This document shows, piece after piece, positions 9,846 through 20,000 of a DNA stretch of 60,801 nucleotides; positions within the stretch are counted from its first letter, which is position 1, and the number at the start of each line of letters is the position of its first letter. Source of the DNA: Stagonosporopsis chrysanthemi (Eukaryota; Ascomycota; Dothideomycetes; Pleosporales; Didymellaceae); contig JAFISE010000182.1 in the NCBI GenBank assembly GCA_022560025.1, forward strand, positions 1 to 60,801. The letters run 5' to 3'. A program made the translations under genes and the position numbers. The notes below the pieces were generated by a model. The model was not told where the DNA came from. It did no database searches and worked only from the letters and a program-made list of their open reading frames with translations.

Positions 9846-11012
9846 TCAGATCATCAGGTCCGGGTCTGGCTGCCATAAATACAGATCCCGATCTGCGCTG
9901 GCAAGCAAATTCGTCCTGGGATTATAACCTACAACGGCGGCTCGGCCATGTCCAGGTAACTTCTCTGTGGGCTCCAATACGTTGTTCGGTGCTGATGGTT
10001 TCGAGATGTCCCACACCAGGATACCATCCTCACCGCTGCCTCCAATCAGATACTGACCGTCTGGCGTTACGCAGACGTCTCCCTGTCCAGCAGCAGGGGT
10101 GTTTCCATTCGACTTGTGGGAGTTGTGACCAGGGTTTGACGTGCCAGGTGTTAGCCGTCCTGAAGACCCCCCTTTGCGGTAGCAGAAGTGCGTGATGTCT
10201 CCGGAAAAGGCGTCGAGGACGAAGTGACCGCTATCATTTGTTGCAACTATCAAGCTCTTACCATCGTTGGTGAATTCAATCTTAGTCCATTGGCCCTTCC
10301 GTCCACCGAGGAATCGCTGCTCGAGTTCCTGCAGATCGAAGGTTGCAAAGGGAGGCTTGTCATAGTTGCGTACGTCGTACAATAGTATGGTTTGCGTATC
10401 GGCCGAGGCGATCGCAATGACTGTAGCGGATGGGTCGTACGTAGCGAGGTAAGGCTTGTGAAGATTCAGTCGGCCAATGTGGTTTGGCGACTGGAGATTC
10501 CAGAGGCGGACGGTATTATCTGCTGAGCAGGATATAAATGTGTCAGACGACGGACATAGTGCTATTGAGGTAACTGTGTCTTCATGGCCCTTGAAGTAGC
10601 GAATGTACGAGTTGTCGTGTGTAGATAGAAAGCGCAGCGTGTCGTCGACTTTTGTGCTTGCGTAGATGATGCTTTGCGCATGGTGCGAGAAGCGCGCCAA
10701 GTGCACACCATACTTCTGCGACTTGAGTTCTTTGGCATGCTTCCCTTCTTTGCAATTGTAGATCTGTAGTGTATCGTCGTCGCGGGCTACAATCGCAAGC
10801 TCTCCTGTGTCGTCGAAGTCGAGAGAAGTGACAGAGGTACTCGAACTACCAGACTTGAAGCGCTGAACGATCTGTCAGTACAGTGCAATGTATGTTGGGT
10901 ATGCGTTGGAGCTTACTCTTGCTGGCCGAAAGCTCGATAGAACGTCGCTCACTTTCTGTGTCGGCGGCCCTGCAGGCGGGGGCGGCGGGCCTGGTGTCGC
11001 TGATCCAGTCAT
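9846..11012 (-). CDS. swd2: Swd2-like WD40 subunit of COMPASS and 3'-end processing factor
   Basis: Two exons, 11012-10917 and 10871-9846, give 373 aa. In yeast, Swd2 is shared by the Set1 H3K4 methyltransferase complex (COMPASS) and the cleavage/polyadenylation factor; a nuclear chromatin and transcription-termination role follows from the family. The N-terminal exon encodes a Pro-rich lead (MTGSATPGPPPPP) followed by KVSDVLSSFRPAR, a Swd2-type start. Exon 2 continues IVQRFKSG and then WD repeats, with the best GH...D blocks at FKGHEDTVTSIALCPSSD and NTVRLWNLQ, and a final blade ending LLASADRDLYLWQPD. The intron is only 45 bp (GTAAGC...GACAG), short even for a fungus. A low-complexity insertion (SSGRLTPGTSNPG) lies between late blades. 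The gene diverges from the Oac1-like carrier gene across about 440 bp. Confidence 0.88.
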
Positions 11013-11449
11013 GTTTGCGCGGATCCGCGATGGTACCAAGTGGCAGAGATCGTACTTGCAGCCTTCGGGAAAGGGCTCTACAGCATGGTGTTGCTCTTGG
11101 AGTAACCTTCAAGTCGCGTCGCGTGTCTCGAGCCAGACGCGCAGAGCTTCGAAATGTTAAGCCGCGGCGGTCCGACACTGAGCTTGGCGGTCTTGCATCA
11201 CCGCTCCGACCTCGGCCATAGGAAATCTACGGATTATTCATTAATGCTAAACTTACCACTTGCTGCAACAGTGCTCAATTGACACCCGCTGGCCACGTCA
11301 GCAGAATCCGCTACCGAAATCATTCAGCTCGTCCTTGTAATCTACTTCCGATTCTCTGCGTCCATTGTCACACGTCCAAAGAGAGCGAGGCTTAAAGCAC
11401 GACCGGCCAGACTCGGGAATACCGAAGAGTTGTAGGAAAAGGGGCCAAG
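11013..11449. other. Shared divergent promoter swd2 / oac1
   Basis: 437 bp separate the two ATGs. The sequence contains CG-rich patches and an AT-rich stretch near 11230-11260, but no clear TATA box and no further gene. Confidence 0.55.
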
Positions 11450-12537
11450 ATGTCGACAACGCTGGGGTATGTGTCGCCGGTGGCATGCAAGCAGCTGTTC
11501 GAGAGCTGACGTTCTTAGGTCGTTCATTGCGGGCGGAATTGCAGCATGTGGTGCGGTAACGGTAACCCACGGTTTCGAGACGGTTAAGATTCGGTGCGCA
11601 CAAATGCAGCATCTGCGCTGGGGGTTTGGCACTGACCGGTGTTCAGGTTGCAATTACAAGGAGAGCTCCAGTCGAAGAAAGCGGCGCCACGGATGTACAA
11701 GGGCGTATTCCACGGCGTCAAGGTCATCCTTTCCAATGAAGGGCCCAAAGGCCTTCTCCGTGGCATCAACTGCGCGTACGTCTACCAGATGACTCTCAAC
11801 GGATGTCGATTAGGGTTCTACGAACCTCTGCGAGCAGGCGTCACAAATGCCATCTACCACGACCCTACGGTACAGTCGTTCAGCGTCAACATCTTCTCAG
11901 GCGCCGCATCAGGCATTCTCGGAGCCGCGGCCGGCTCGCCCTTCTTCCTCGTCAAGACACGCTTACAGTCGTACTCGCCTTTCCTACCCGTAGGGACACA
12001 GCACAACTACACAGGCGCCGTAGATGGCATGCGCAAGATCTACTCGAACGAAGGGATAAAGGGCCTCTACCGAGGTGTTGGGCCAGCAATGGTCCGCACT
12101 GGTTTTGGCAGCTCAGTGCAACTTCCAACATACTTCTTCGCAAAGAGACGGTTAGTGAAGCACCTCGGGATGGAAGAGGGCATGCCTCTGCACATTGCTA
12201 GCAGCACGGCTAGTGGTTTCGTCGTCTGCTGCGTAATGCACCCTCCGGATACCATCATGTCGCGTATGTATAACCAGACTGGCAACCTGTATAGCTCAGC
12301 ATTCGACTGCTTGTACCGAACAGTCAAGACGGAAGGCATCATGGCTATGTACAAGGGCTATTTCGCACATCTGGCGCGAATCCTCCCGCACACAGTAAGG
12401 CGCCTCTGCGGGAAGATCTGATTTCAATTGCTGACGTATATCAGATCCTTACTCTTACACTCGCCGAACAGACGAACAAGTACATGAGGAGAGTTGAGGA
12501 CCGTTTCGGATTTACAGGGGCGAAGGCGGCCATGTAG
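11450..12537 (+). CDS. Mitochondrial carrier, Oac1-like (oxaloacetate/sulfate)
   Basis: Four exons: 11450-11466, 11519-11593, 11647-12394 and 12445-12537, 310 aa (yeast Oac1 is 324 aa). Mitochondrial carrier family protein of the inner membrane, with three repeats of two helices each. The repeat 1 signature sits at the exon 1-3 joins (MSTTLGSFIAGG, then HGFETVKIRLQLQG). Repeat 2 has SPFFLVKTRLQS and repeat 3 has MHPPDTIMSRMYNQ; each fits Px[DE]xxKx[RK]xQ with lineage variation. Repeat 1 has HGFETVK in place of the proline, and repeat 2 has FF before LVK in place of the acidic residue, as in the Oac1 subfamily. Exon 1 is only 17 nt and is easily missed. The final exon restores ILPHTILTLTLAEQTNKY; reading through that intron would truncate the last helix. 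The substrate assignment is by family resemblance only. Confidence 0.85.
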
Positions 12538-12750
12538 AGAGTGTTGAGGTTATATAATGTACAGCATTTCTATGTTCGTCGAATTGCATAGCGCGTTGGG
12601 CTTTGCCGGAGCATGCACAAAATAGTGGTTCGGATTGTTACAGGCTGGTTTCGATTCTGGGGAGCGCAAACGTTACATAGCGCTTGGTTCTAGGGTGATA
12701 TAGTGAAGACGACATGAAAACCGAACATCTGATACCCTCGAGATCTTCTC

Positions 12751-14514
12751 TCAAGCATCCTCGTCCCATCCGTTAGGAAGCCACCCAATAGGCTTCGGCT
12801 TCCATAAACCGACCATCTTCTGTGGACCCTTGATCTTTTCCTTGACCTCGCTAGAGTCGGATTGCTCAGCTGCTTCAGCAGTATTCACTTCTAGCAGCGG
12901 CTCCACAATCTTCTCCGCACTCGCCACAACCCTCGAATCCTTCTCTTTCTCTCCTTTCTGCTCAACTCTGTCAACCACCATCGCCTCACCATCCGCCTCA
13001 CCTTGACTCGCATCTAAAATTGCGCGCCACAGCTCGCCCTCGCCTTCATCCATACTATCCACAATTTTCTCTGCAAGCCTCAGATTCCATGTCCCCAGCT
13101 CCGTCATACAGTCGCCCAGTACCTTCTCCTTCAGCGTCTTCTCTTTGCTGCCCCTGGCGCTTCCCCAGTCGGTCGACGTAAGCATGTGGCCCGCCCACTC
13201 ACACAATCCCTCCCTCTCCTCAGGCTTTCTATTCGTACGATTCATCTCCTGGACAGTCATCTTGAACAGATCTGCGAAGAACGGGGAACTGGATGTAGCA
13301 AAGGAGAGAAGCAGAGGACTCCAGATGAGGAACGCGCCAGACATGCTGGACCCGGGCTTCTTATCCGCAGGCAAGATCTGATCGTCTTCGACCAGCAAAC
13401 GGAGAAGCGCGGTTTGAGTAGAAGCAGAGGGGAGCGTGGTGCCCGACGGGCTAAAACGGAAATTATAAGTCGACTGCGCCGTGCTAGCTGCTGTGCACAA
13501 GTCATACCTCCTCTTGGACTTGATCTCCTGTTTGCGCGCCTTGATGTACGTCTTGAGTATGTTTAGCAGCTTATCGCTCACCCCGTTCTCCAGCGATGAG
13601 TCACTGTTGTCGACGCCGTGGGTGGTAGGGAGCCTAAATGCGGATTCCAGCTGGCTCCAGTACCACTCCCATAGCCAATCAAGAGCCGCTTGTGCGGCGC
13701 GCTTGAGCTCGCCCAGCGATGGCATGTGGCGGTGGACGATGCAGTGGCGGACTTCTAGAAGAGAGGAGGGTGGTTGGAGCGATTTCCCCGGTGGAAACCA
13801 TGATGGCCGGTCGCGTGCGAGGTCGATCTGGGTGTCAAGGTAGCCGGTGATGAATCTGCTGGAAGTCAGAGCAAGTCATTTAGCCCATCAACATCGAGAG
13901 TCTGGTGAATCGTGGAGGCAAATGAAAACGACCCAGGTTGTTGGTAGATGCGTCCGTATCATGCCTCGAGCCTAGACTGGGCTCATATTTCCATGTGGAG
14001 GGATAAGAAAGAAGTTGTGAAGGAACGCGTTGATGTTTCGAGTGTAAAAGTGAGGTGCATGCATATACACATATGGACGCATCGTCCGTCAAGGCTACGA
14101 AAGGACATGGCACATATGCAACGCTGCGCTTGCAAAGCAAGCCCACCTACTTCTCCAATCACAATGCAAAAGTACATAGGGTCCTACCTTGAGATAGCGG
14201 TTGCGTAGAGTAACCTTGTAGCATTGTGATTCAGTATGCCTCTCTCGTCCTGGAGTGTCACGTCGACAACATCTGCTGTCGACTCCAGCAGCAACGGCAG
14301 GCTTTCTTTCCTCGCCCGCCACGCCAGCACCTACCTCGCATCAGTCCTTCATCCAACGAGTGCCCAAACATGCCTGCGCCCAACTAACCTTGTTCACAGC
14401 GCCCTGTCTGCGATCGACGTTGTCATCGCTGAGTCGGTACAGGTCTCGCCGAAGCTGGATCAGCTCCTGGCTATTGCGCCACGGCGTTGCGACAAAGTGC
14501 GTATATGACTCCAT
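12751..14514 (-). CDS. las1: Las1-like pre-rRNA ITS2 endoribonuclease
   Basis: Exons 14514-14389, 14330-14188 and 13855-12751, the last split by an in-frame intron at 13451-13507; about 438 aa. Las1 with the kinase Grc3 cuts ITS2 during 60S ribosome maturation in the nucleus. The N-terminus MESYTHFVATPWRNSQEL and AVNKVLAWRAR match the family. The HEPN nuclease motif RHxxxH is intact as RHCIVH at residues about 126-131. The C-terminus ends with the Las1-type segment LWKPKPIGWLPNGW, which in yeast contacts Grc3. The intron before exon 3 is 332 bp, far longer than its neighbours, and ends in a tandem CAGCAG acceptor, so two products differing by one residue are possible. The 57-bp intron at 13451-13507 has GTATGA and TTTTAG ends, no stop and intact phase, so it could be retained without a frameshift. 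Confidence 0.87.
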
Positions 14515-16007
14515 ACGAGCTGCGCCAGCTCGCGGTCGTTATCAGGGCGTGCAATAGTCGTGCCGCTGCTGCGATTGGCCAGAACAAATATCACTGGCTA
14601 ACGCAATTTTTGTGCGCACGTGACTTGTGAGGTTGAAGGCAGCTATCTACCGATGCATAAATTCCTATCGATTACAGGCATCGGCAACATCCACCGAACT
14701 ATAGCATCAAACATGGAGCGCGCGGCCTTTCACCACGCCGGACAGGTCCTTCCGACTATGTAAGCATGTTCGGGCCTTATGGACATGCTTCCACTGTGCG
14801 TGGCTGGCGTCATGGTCTTCCAGCGCAAATGAGGCGTCCCGTCACACTGGGTCTCTGGAACCTTTCCGCTCAAGTGGCTCGCAAATCTTATTTCGGTCAA
14901 TGCTGCGCTAGAAGGCGGACTATTTTAGCCGCCGTGTGAGGACCTTAGGTGCGTGGGACGGAAGACTGCTGGCGTGGCGTTTCTCGGGCTGGGAGATGAG
15001 TACATGTGCTGATGTTGGGTGCCTCGGTGTAAGGCGCACAAGGTTTCACCTCAGACTTGCACTAAATCGCTGCTGCGCGCAAACATGATGAAATACGGCC
15101 GCCGAAAAACGATGAGGTAGACTAACATTGAACAGGGCTCCACAGCATCAACAATCCTCTCGTATCGACCTACTTAAGGTGTATGCTAAGCGCCATTGTT
15201 GCAGGAGCTTCCTGCCATTACTGCTATTTGCAGCGATCGGAAAGGGCTACTTAGACAGGCTTTTGACTGCGACGTTCAGTAGCCTTGGGTACAAAGGGGC
15301 AGTGCCTGTGTACCAGAGAAATGAATCAGAGGCAGGCACGGCGACCCCCCGAGATCGTCTGAAGCGACTTGCACGACCGTAACGGTGTTTCGCAAGCAGC
15401 GTTTCGACGCGGCGGTGCATCGGTCACTTTGCTTTTTGATGAGACGCATGCGGCAGACGTCAATATCGTGTTGACGGCTAGGTTTGACGGCGCATTCGTT
15501 CTGCCGGGTCTGCCGGGCTTGCCGGGTCTTCGGCGAGCGTCCGGGGACTCTGATTCCCTGTGGCTTTGCAGTGTTCTTGAACTGGGGACGCATCCGTGAA
15601 CATGCCCTGAGTGCTTGTTACGGTTTGAATCTGGGTGGAGAACAGGGGGGTGACGCCAACGTAAGATTAGCTCTGAATCTGCGCATGGCACAATTGTGGA
15701 TGTGGTACATCAGTTGTGAACGTGAAGCCCTTAAAAACTTGTTGAATGGATGTGGAGCTGATGCAGATCAGCTCGGAGGCCTCTATGGCAGTTTCGGTGT
15801 CAGGAGACGGCAAGTACAAGCTAGGCATGTGATGCAACTTGTGTTGATTGATGTATTTGATTTTGTTATATCACGCATCTGACCTCTTCGCGAGCGATGT
15901 TGTGCCAATGAGGCAATGGGTATCTGTTAAAAGTCTATGTTCCGAATCGAATTGCCCAGATGCTGGATCTAAGCTTTGGAGCCCCCGAGATTTTTGGTAA
16001 AGGGTGA
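14515..16007. other. Intergenic region, no supported gene
   Basis: About 1.5 kb upstream of las1 and downstream of the next minus-strand gene. Short frames on both strands show no domain and no consistent splice structure. A small tandem GCCGGGTCT-like repeat occurs near 15500-15530. Confidence 0.5.
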
Positions 16008-17066
16008 TCAACGAAGCCACCCATACCCAAGACCAGCGTCCTGCACTGGCATGTTGGGCTGCTTCAATTGCTGGAACCACCACTCCTTTGATGCTGTCTC
16101 GTCGTCGTCGAAGAAGAAGCTCTGCCCTTCCATGCTCCCGGGCGTGTGTGCTTTGACATGAACTGGCAGCTGTAGTTGCTGAACTTGTGGGTTTGCTGCT
16201 GGTAATGGTGGGGAGGGCTCCTCCATGCTGCCCTCAGAGCTCGTGTCATCTTCGTCGTCATCATCATCAGCCTCAGGCGGCTGCCAGGTCTCCTCCAGTT
16301 TGAGTCCTTTTCCTGTTGACTCGACCAGGCCTCCCCAGGTCGAGGTTGGGTCGGGCGTGTCGTACAGACCCATACCCACCAGCTCTTTGCCATCGTCCTC
16401 GGTGACCATTTGCGCGTCGTTATCTGAAGGGTGCTGAATGGGCAGGAATTCCGCAGATCCATTGTGCGAGTCCACAAACGACTGTCCTTGATTCTTCTGG
16501 GCCCACTGTTGCAAATACCATGGCAATGGTTCAGTAGATGGCGTGTTGACTGCAGAATGAGCGTAGGATTGTGTTTGATGCGAACCGTTCTGCCAGTCAG
16601 ACTCGTCCGATCCCCTGTGCATTCCATATCCGGTAGAATAGGTTTGGTAGTTTGTGTTTGCATCATGCATGGAGTTTCGCGTGGAGAGAGAGTAGAAATC
16701 TGTTGTGTGGCCGGAGTTCCTAGAGCGGGCGTGCCATGACCATTCTTGCTGCGAAGGGGATGCTAGATATCCTGACGAACATGGAGCGGCCCACTGATTC
16801 GAGGACGGATGCCAGCTCACAGGCCGGCTTGGCTGCGGACGCTCATCTACCTCCTCTTCTGAGTCTTCGATGCCAAACATCATCTTGTAATGGTCGTCTA
16901 GTGTTGCGTAGAGCTTAGGCTCCGTCGTTGTTTTCCTTCTCTCCATGATTCTAGGGCTGTTGTGATGGCTCTTTGGCTTTGCGATACGCGAGGATCGAGA
17001 TGGTTGTGTTCCTGAGCTCCTGGACGTTCGTCGAGGAAGCTGTGAATTGCACACTTGTGTAGACAT
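16008..17066 (-). CDS. Hypothetical Ser-rich acidic protein
   Basis: A single exon of 352 aa from the ATG at 17066. No named domain is recognised. The N-terminus is basic and Ser-rich. Residues about 50-70 form a plausible short conserved motif (KLYATLDDHYKMMFGIEDSEEE). The middle is Gln/Ser/Tyr-rich and disordered. The C-terminal third contains GMGLYDTPD, GKGLKLEETWQPP, an Asp-rich run, and FFFDDDETASKEWWFQQLK, which have the look of conserved short linear motifs in an otherwise disordered ascomycete protein. No signal peptide or membrane segment is present. Function is unknown. The intact frame, the ATG and the clustering of aromatic/acidic motifs argue against a chance frame. Confidence 0.65.
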   Translation of the reverse strand: MSTQVCNSQLPRRTSRSSGTQPSRSSRIAKPKSHHNSPRIMERRKTTTEPKLYATLDDHYKMMFGIEDSEEEVDERPQPSRPVSWHPSSNQWAAPCSSGYLASPSQQEWSWHARSRNSGHTTDFYSLSTRNSMHDANTNYQTYSTGYGMHRGSDESDWQNGSHQTQSYAHSAVNTPSTEPLPWYLQQWAQKNQGQSFVDSHNGSAEFLPIQHPSDNDAQMVTEDDGKELVGMGLYDTPDPTSTWGGLVESTGKGLKLEETWQPPEADDDDDEDDTSSEGSMEEPSPPLPAANPQVQQLQLPVHVKAHTPGSMEGQSFFFDDDETASKEWWFQQLKQPNMPVQDAGLGYGWLR

Positions 17067-20000
17067 GATTGAGGTGTGTGCTTAATGTGGGTATAGATAA
17101 GAGGTTGTTGCCGAAGGTCGAGGTAATTTGAGGATTATTGTTGAGTCGTCGTATACATGGCAGTCACACTTGGTCGTCTTGAATAGCCTGGCACCACGGG
17201 GGATGAGAAAGGTATATACGGTGCCAAGACGTGTGGACGAATTAGGCAGGATATATGGGGAAATTGAGAATGAACGACCTCGCGGCACAAGTCATGGTCC
17301 GTACAAGAAATGCCAGGGCTAGTGGAAACTCAAGAACTACTGAAAGAGGAATGGAAGCAGACAAGGAGCGGAAACTGCAATGACCACAATCGTATGGGGC
17401 CACTAGGGATAGCTCGGTGAGGGACTGCTGTGACGACTAGGCTGAGTGGCACGGCTGGAACGATGATCCAAAGCATGGGATGCAGACAACGAAAAGTAAC
17501 GCGAGGAATGACCAAATCACAGGGCAGGGAAGGCATTCGACGAGGGCGGGTACCAATGTATCATGGCGCAACGGAACAACCGTGCAGCGGAGGTTGGCCG
17601 GCTCATCGAGACAGCAAGCAAGGAAAGCTACCGCACCCACACGGTGACGGTACAGTGCGGTAGTGCGACTAGGCTCCGGAAGGATGAACTTACTGTTGCG
17701 ATTCAGCTGGGTCTACGCCAGGGTGCAGTGTCGTGTGCATGGGGCCCGCCAGGCGGTCTGCTAGCCCTGAAGATTCATGTTAGCGAAGGAAAGACGACGC
17801 ATGGCGACTTGAGCATCGGCTGCGTCATGTTTTAGCCGCGCCCGCAACGACGCACAATTAGTGGGAGAGCGCTGGGCGAGACCGGGGCGGCTGGGCCAAG
17901 CTAGTCGCACGCAGCGAGATTGCTACTGAGACGAGATCGTTGGTGCGTTTCTCAGCGGGCGAGCAGCTGTGTCGCTGGGCGCCATCGTCTATAGCCGTAT
18001 CAAGGGGCGAGAGGGAAGCAAAACCATGGGGCAGCAAGCAAGATGCAGTGCGGTGCCTAGTTTCGGACCCGGATATGGTCGAGGAAGCGAAGTCGACCCC
18101 CCTGCCTTTGCGACGTCTTTCACGGAAGACCCGTGCGCGCAGCCAATCAGAGTACGCTCTCAGATGTGCATTCCCCCATCACGCCCGCAACCCAGCGCCC
18201 CCTGCCTGGTTACGCGTGCCGCCGGCAAACCAAGCTGCTGGCCCATGGTACCCAAGCGCGATCTGGGGTGGGCGCAGCTGCGCCAACACTATTGGCCACC
18301 TTACGGCCGAGCGTCTTCCAGAAATTGACATGCGACCAGCTTGCCCCTGTCAGTGCTTAGCTGCAACGGGGACAACGAAGCATAACATGGGTCCGTCAGG
18401 ATGCATGCAGCATCGATATCTGCATCCGTCGGAGTCATACAGCCAACGGGAAGCATCTCAGCGGAGATTGCAGCACTCAGCACATCACATTCACCCGGCA
18501 CAACACACGCGCATGCCATCAGCCTCACCCACAGGCGCCTGCAGGCCGTCTGAGCACCCTGCCGTCAGAACCCGCTTCATCCTCGGTGGCCCACTCTTCA
18601 ACATGGGATTGTGTGCCGCCACTGTGGACGCCAGGCACCCCCTATGTGACAGGCGAGCCTAGTTGTCTGGTCGAGCCAAGTCAGCGATGGACATGAGCAC
18701 CACCATCGCTGTGGATCACTGAGCTCTTTGAAACCATGCGCGGGGACTGCTGACACCGAGCCATCGGCCATACTCGCTCGGAACGCACACCAGCAGACGG
18801 AACGAGCATTACAGCCGAGTCTTGAATCACGACACGGCATGTAAATCCTCCTTGACAGCCCCTCTGCTTGCAAGTCTACCACAGTACCATCAACAGCCCT
18901 CGGTATGCGCCCCGAAGCAGTGTCTGGCGAGAGACTACGTACTACTGGTAGTGGTAGGCGGCCGGACACCATTGCTGCAGCGTGTGTCCTGATGTCGCTA
19001 CGTTGTATTGACTTCGATCGCCGCGATGCGGTGCGCTGCTTTCAGAACACAGTACAACACATGGGTGACAATAATGGCCCGGCTGCGCCTTAGCAACAAA
19101 GCACCTTGTGCACCACTTTTACAAGACGCCGCTATTGTTAACCGGCCCTGCCACTACTGGCCTCGGCGACGATGACGGTTGAGAACACAGCCAGGTGAAA
19201 ATAGGCCACCGAGGCGTGCTTAAACGACCCCACGGCGACCAAGCCAAAAGCAGCAATACCGTTTTCGATAACGAGAAATCCCCGTGGCGTGGCTTGTGCA
19301 GATGCAGCCGAAGCGCCGAGGATCCTGGTAGCATCCCGCCTAAATGATCGACAGCGGTCCAACGCGGGCGCAAGGATGGTTTTGGCGGTTCAAACGAACC
19401 GGATCATGTCAGGGGGTTGGTGTCTTGTCGCCAGAAGCAGTGTGGGAACCACGCGTATGCATGGGTGGCCCTCATGAGATGGTGCGAATGTGCGTCAGTA
19501 CATATTCGACCGGTGACAGCGACGTGCCCTCACCCTCGTCGCCCTTGAGCTGACGTGTAACAACTGACACAACCATCACGAGATCGTCAGTGACACGGAA
19601 GACTGCACAACGGTCATTGACCAGCGACTTGGATCCTTCAGTCACTCCGCAAATTCGCTGCAAAGCATGTGCTGCGCACTTGGTGATCTGCTGCTGACAG
19701 CATGTCAGCCTTGACAGTCATTCGTGTTGAATTACTCAGCGCACCAATGAGAGAGCCCGTACCCCGTACTTCATCGTATCTCACGCATCACGCTTACAAC
19801 AGTCGGCATAACTGCATTCTGCAGCACTGCAGCAGACGGCCTCGGCCGCTTTTCATGGAAAATTGCGATGCAGCCGTCCCACCGTGTGCATCACGAGACA
19901 AAATCCTGTTCATCTAAGCGCTGGCTCTCGACCCTGTTACGCCCTGCAGTTTGTCGTGGTTCATTTCGTTCGTAAATCACCATGAACGGTAGCATATCGT

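Noticed and set aside
17940..18662. 240-residue plus-strand frame in the gene-poor tract
   Set aside because: Starts from TTG rather than ATG, has His/Pro/Arg-rich chance-like composition and no splice or domain support.
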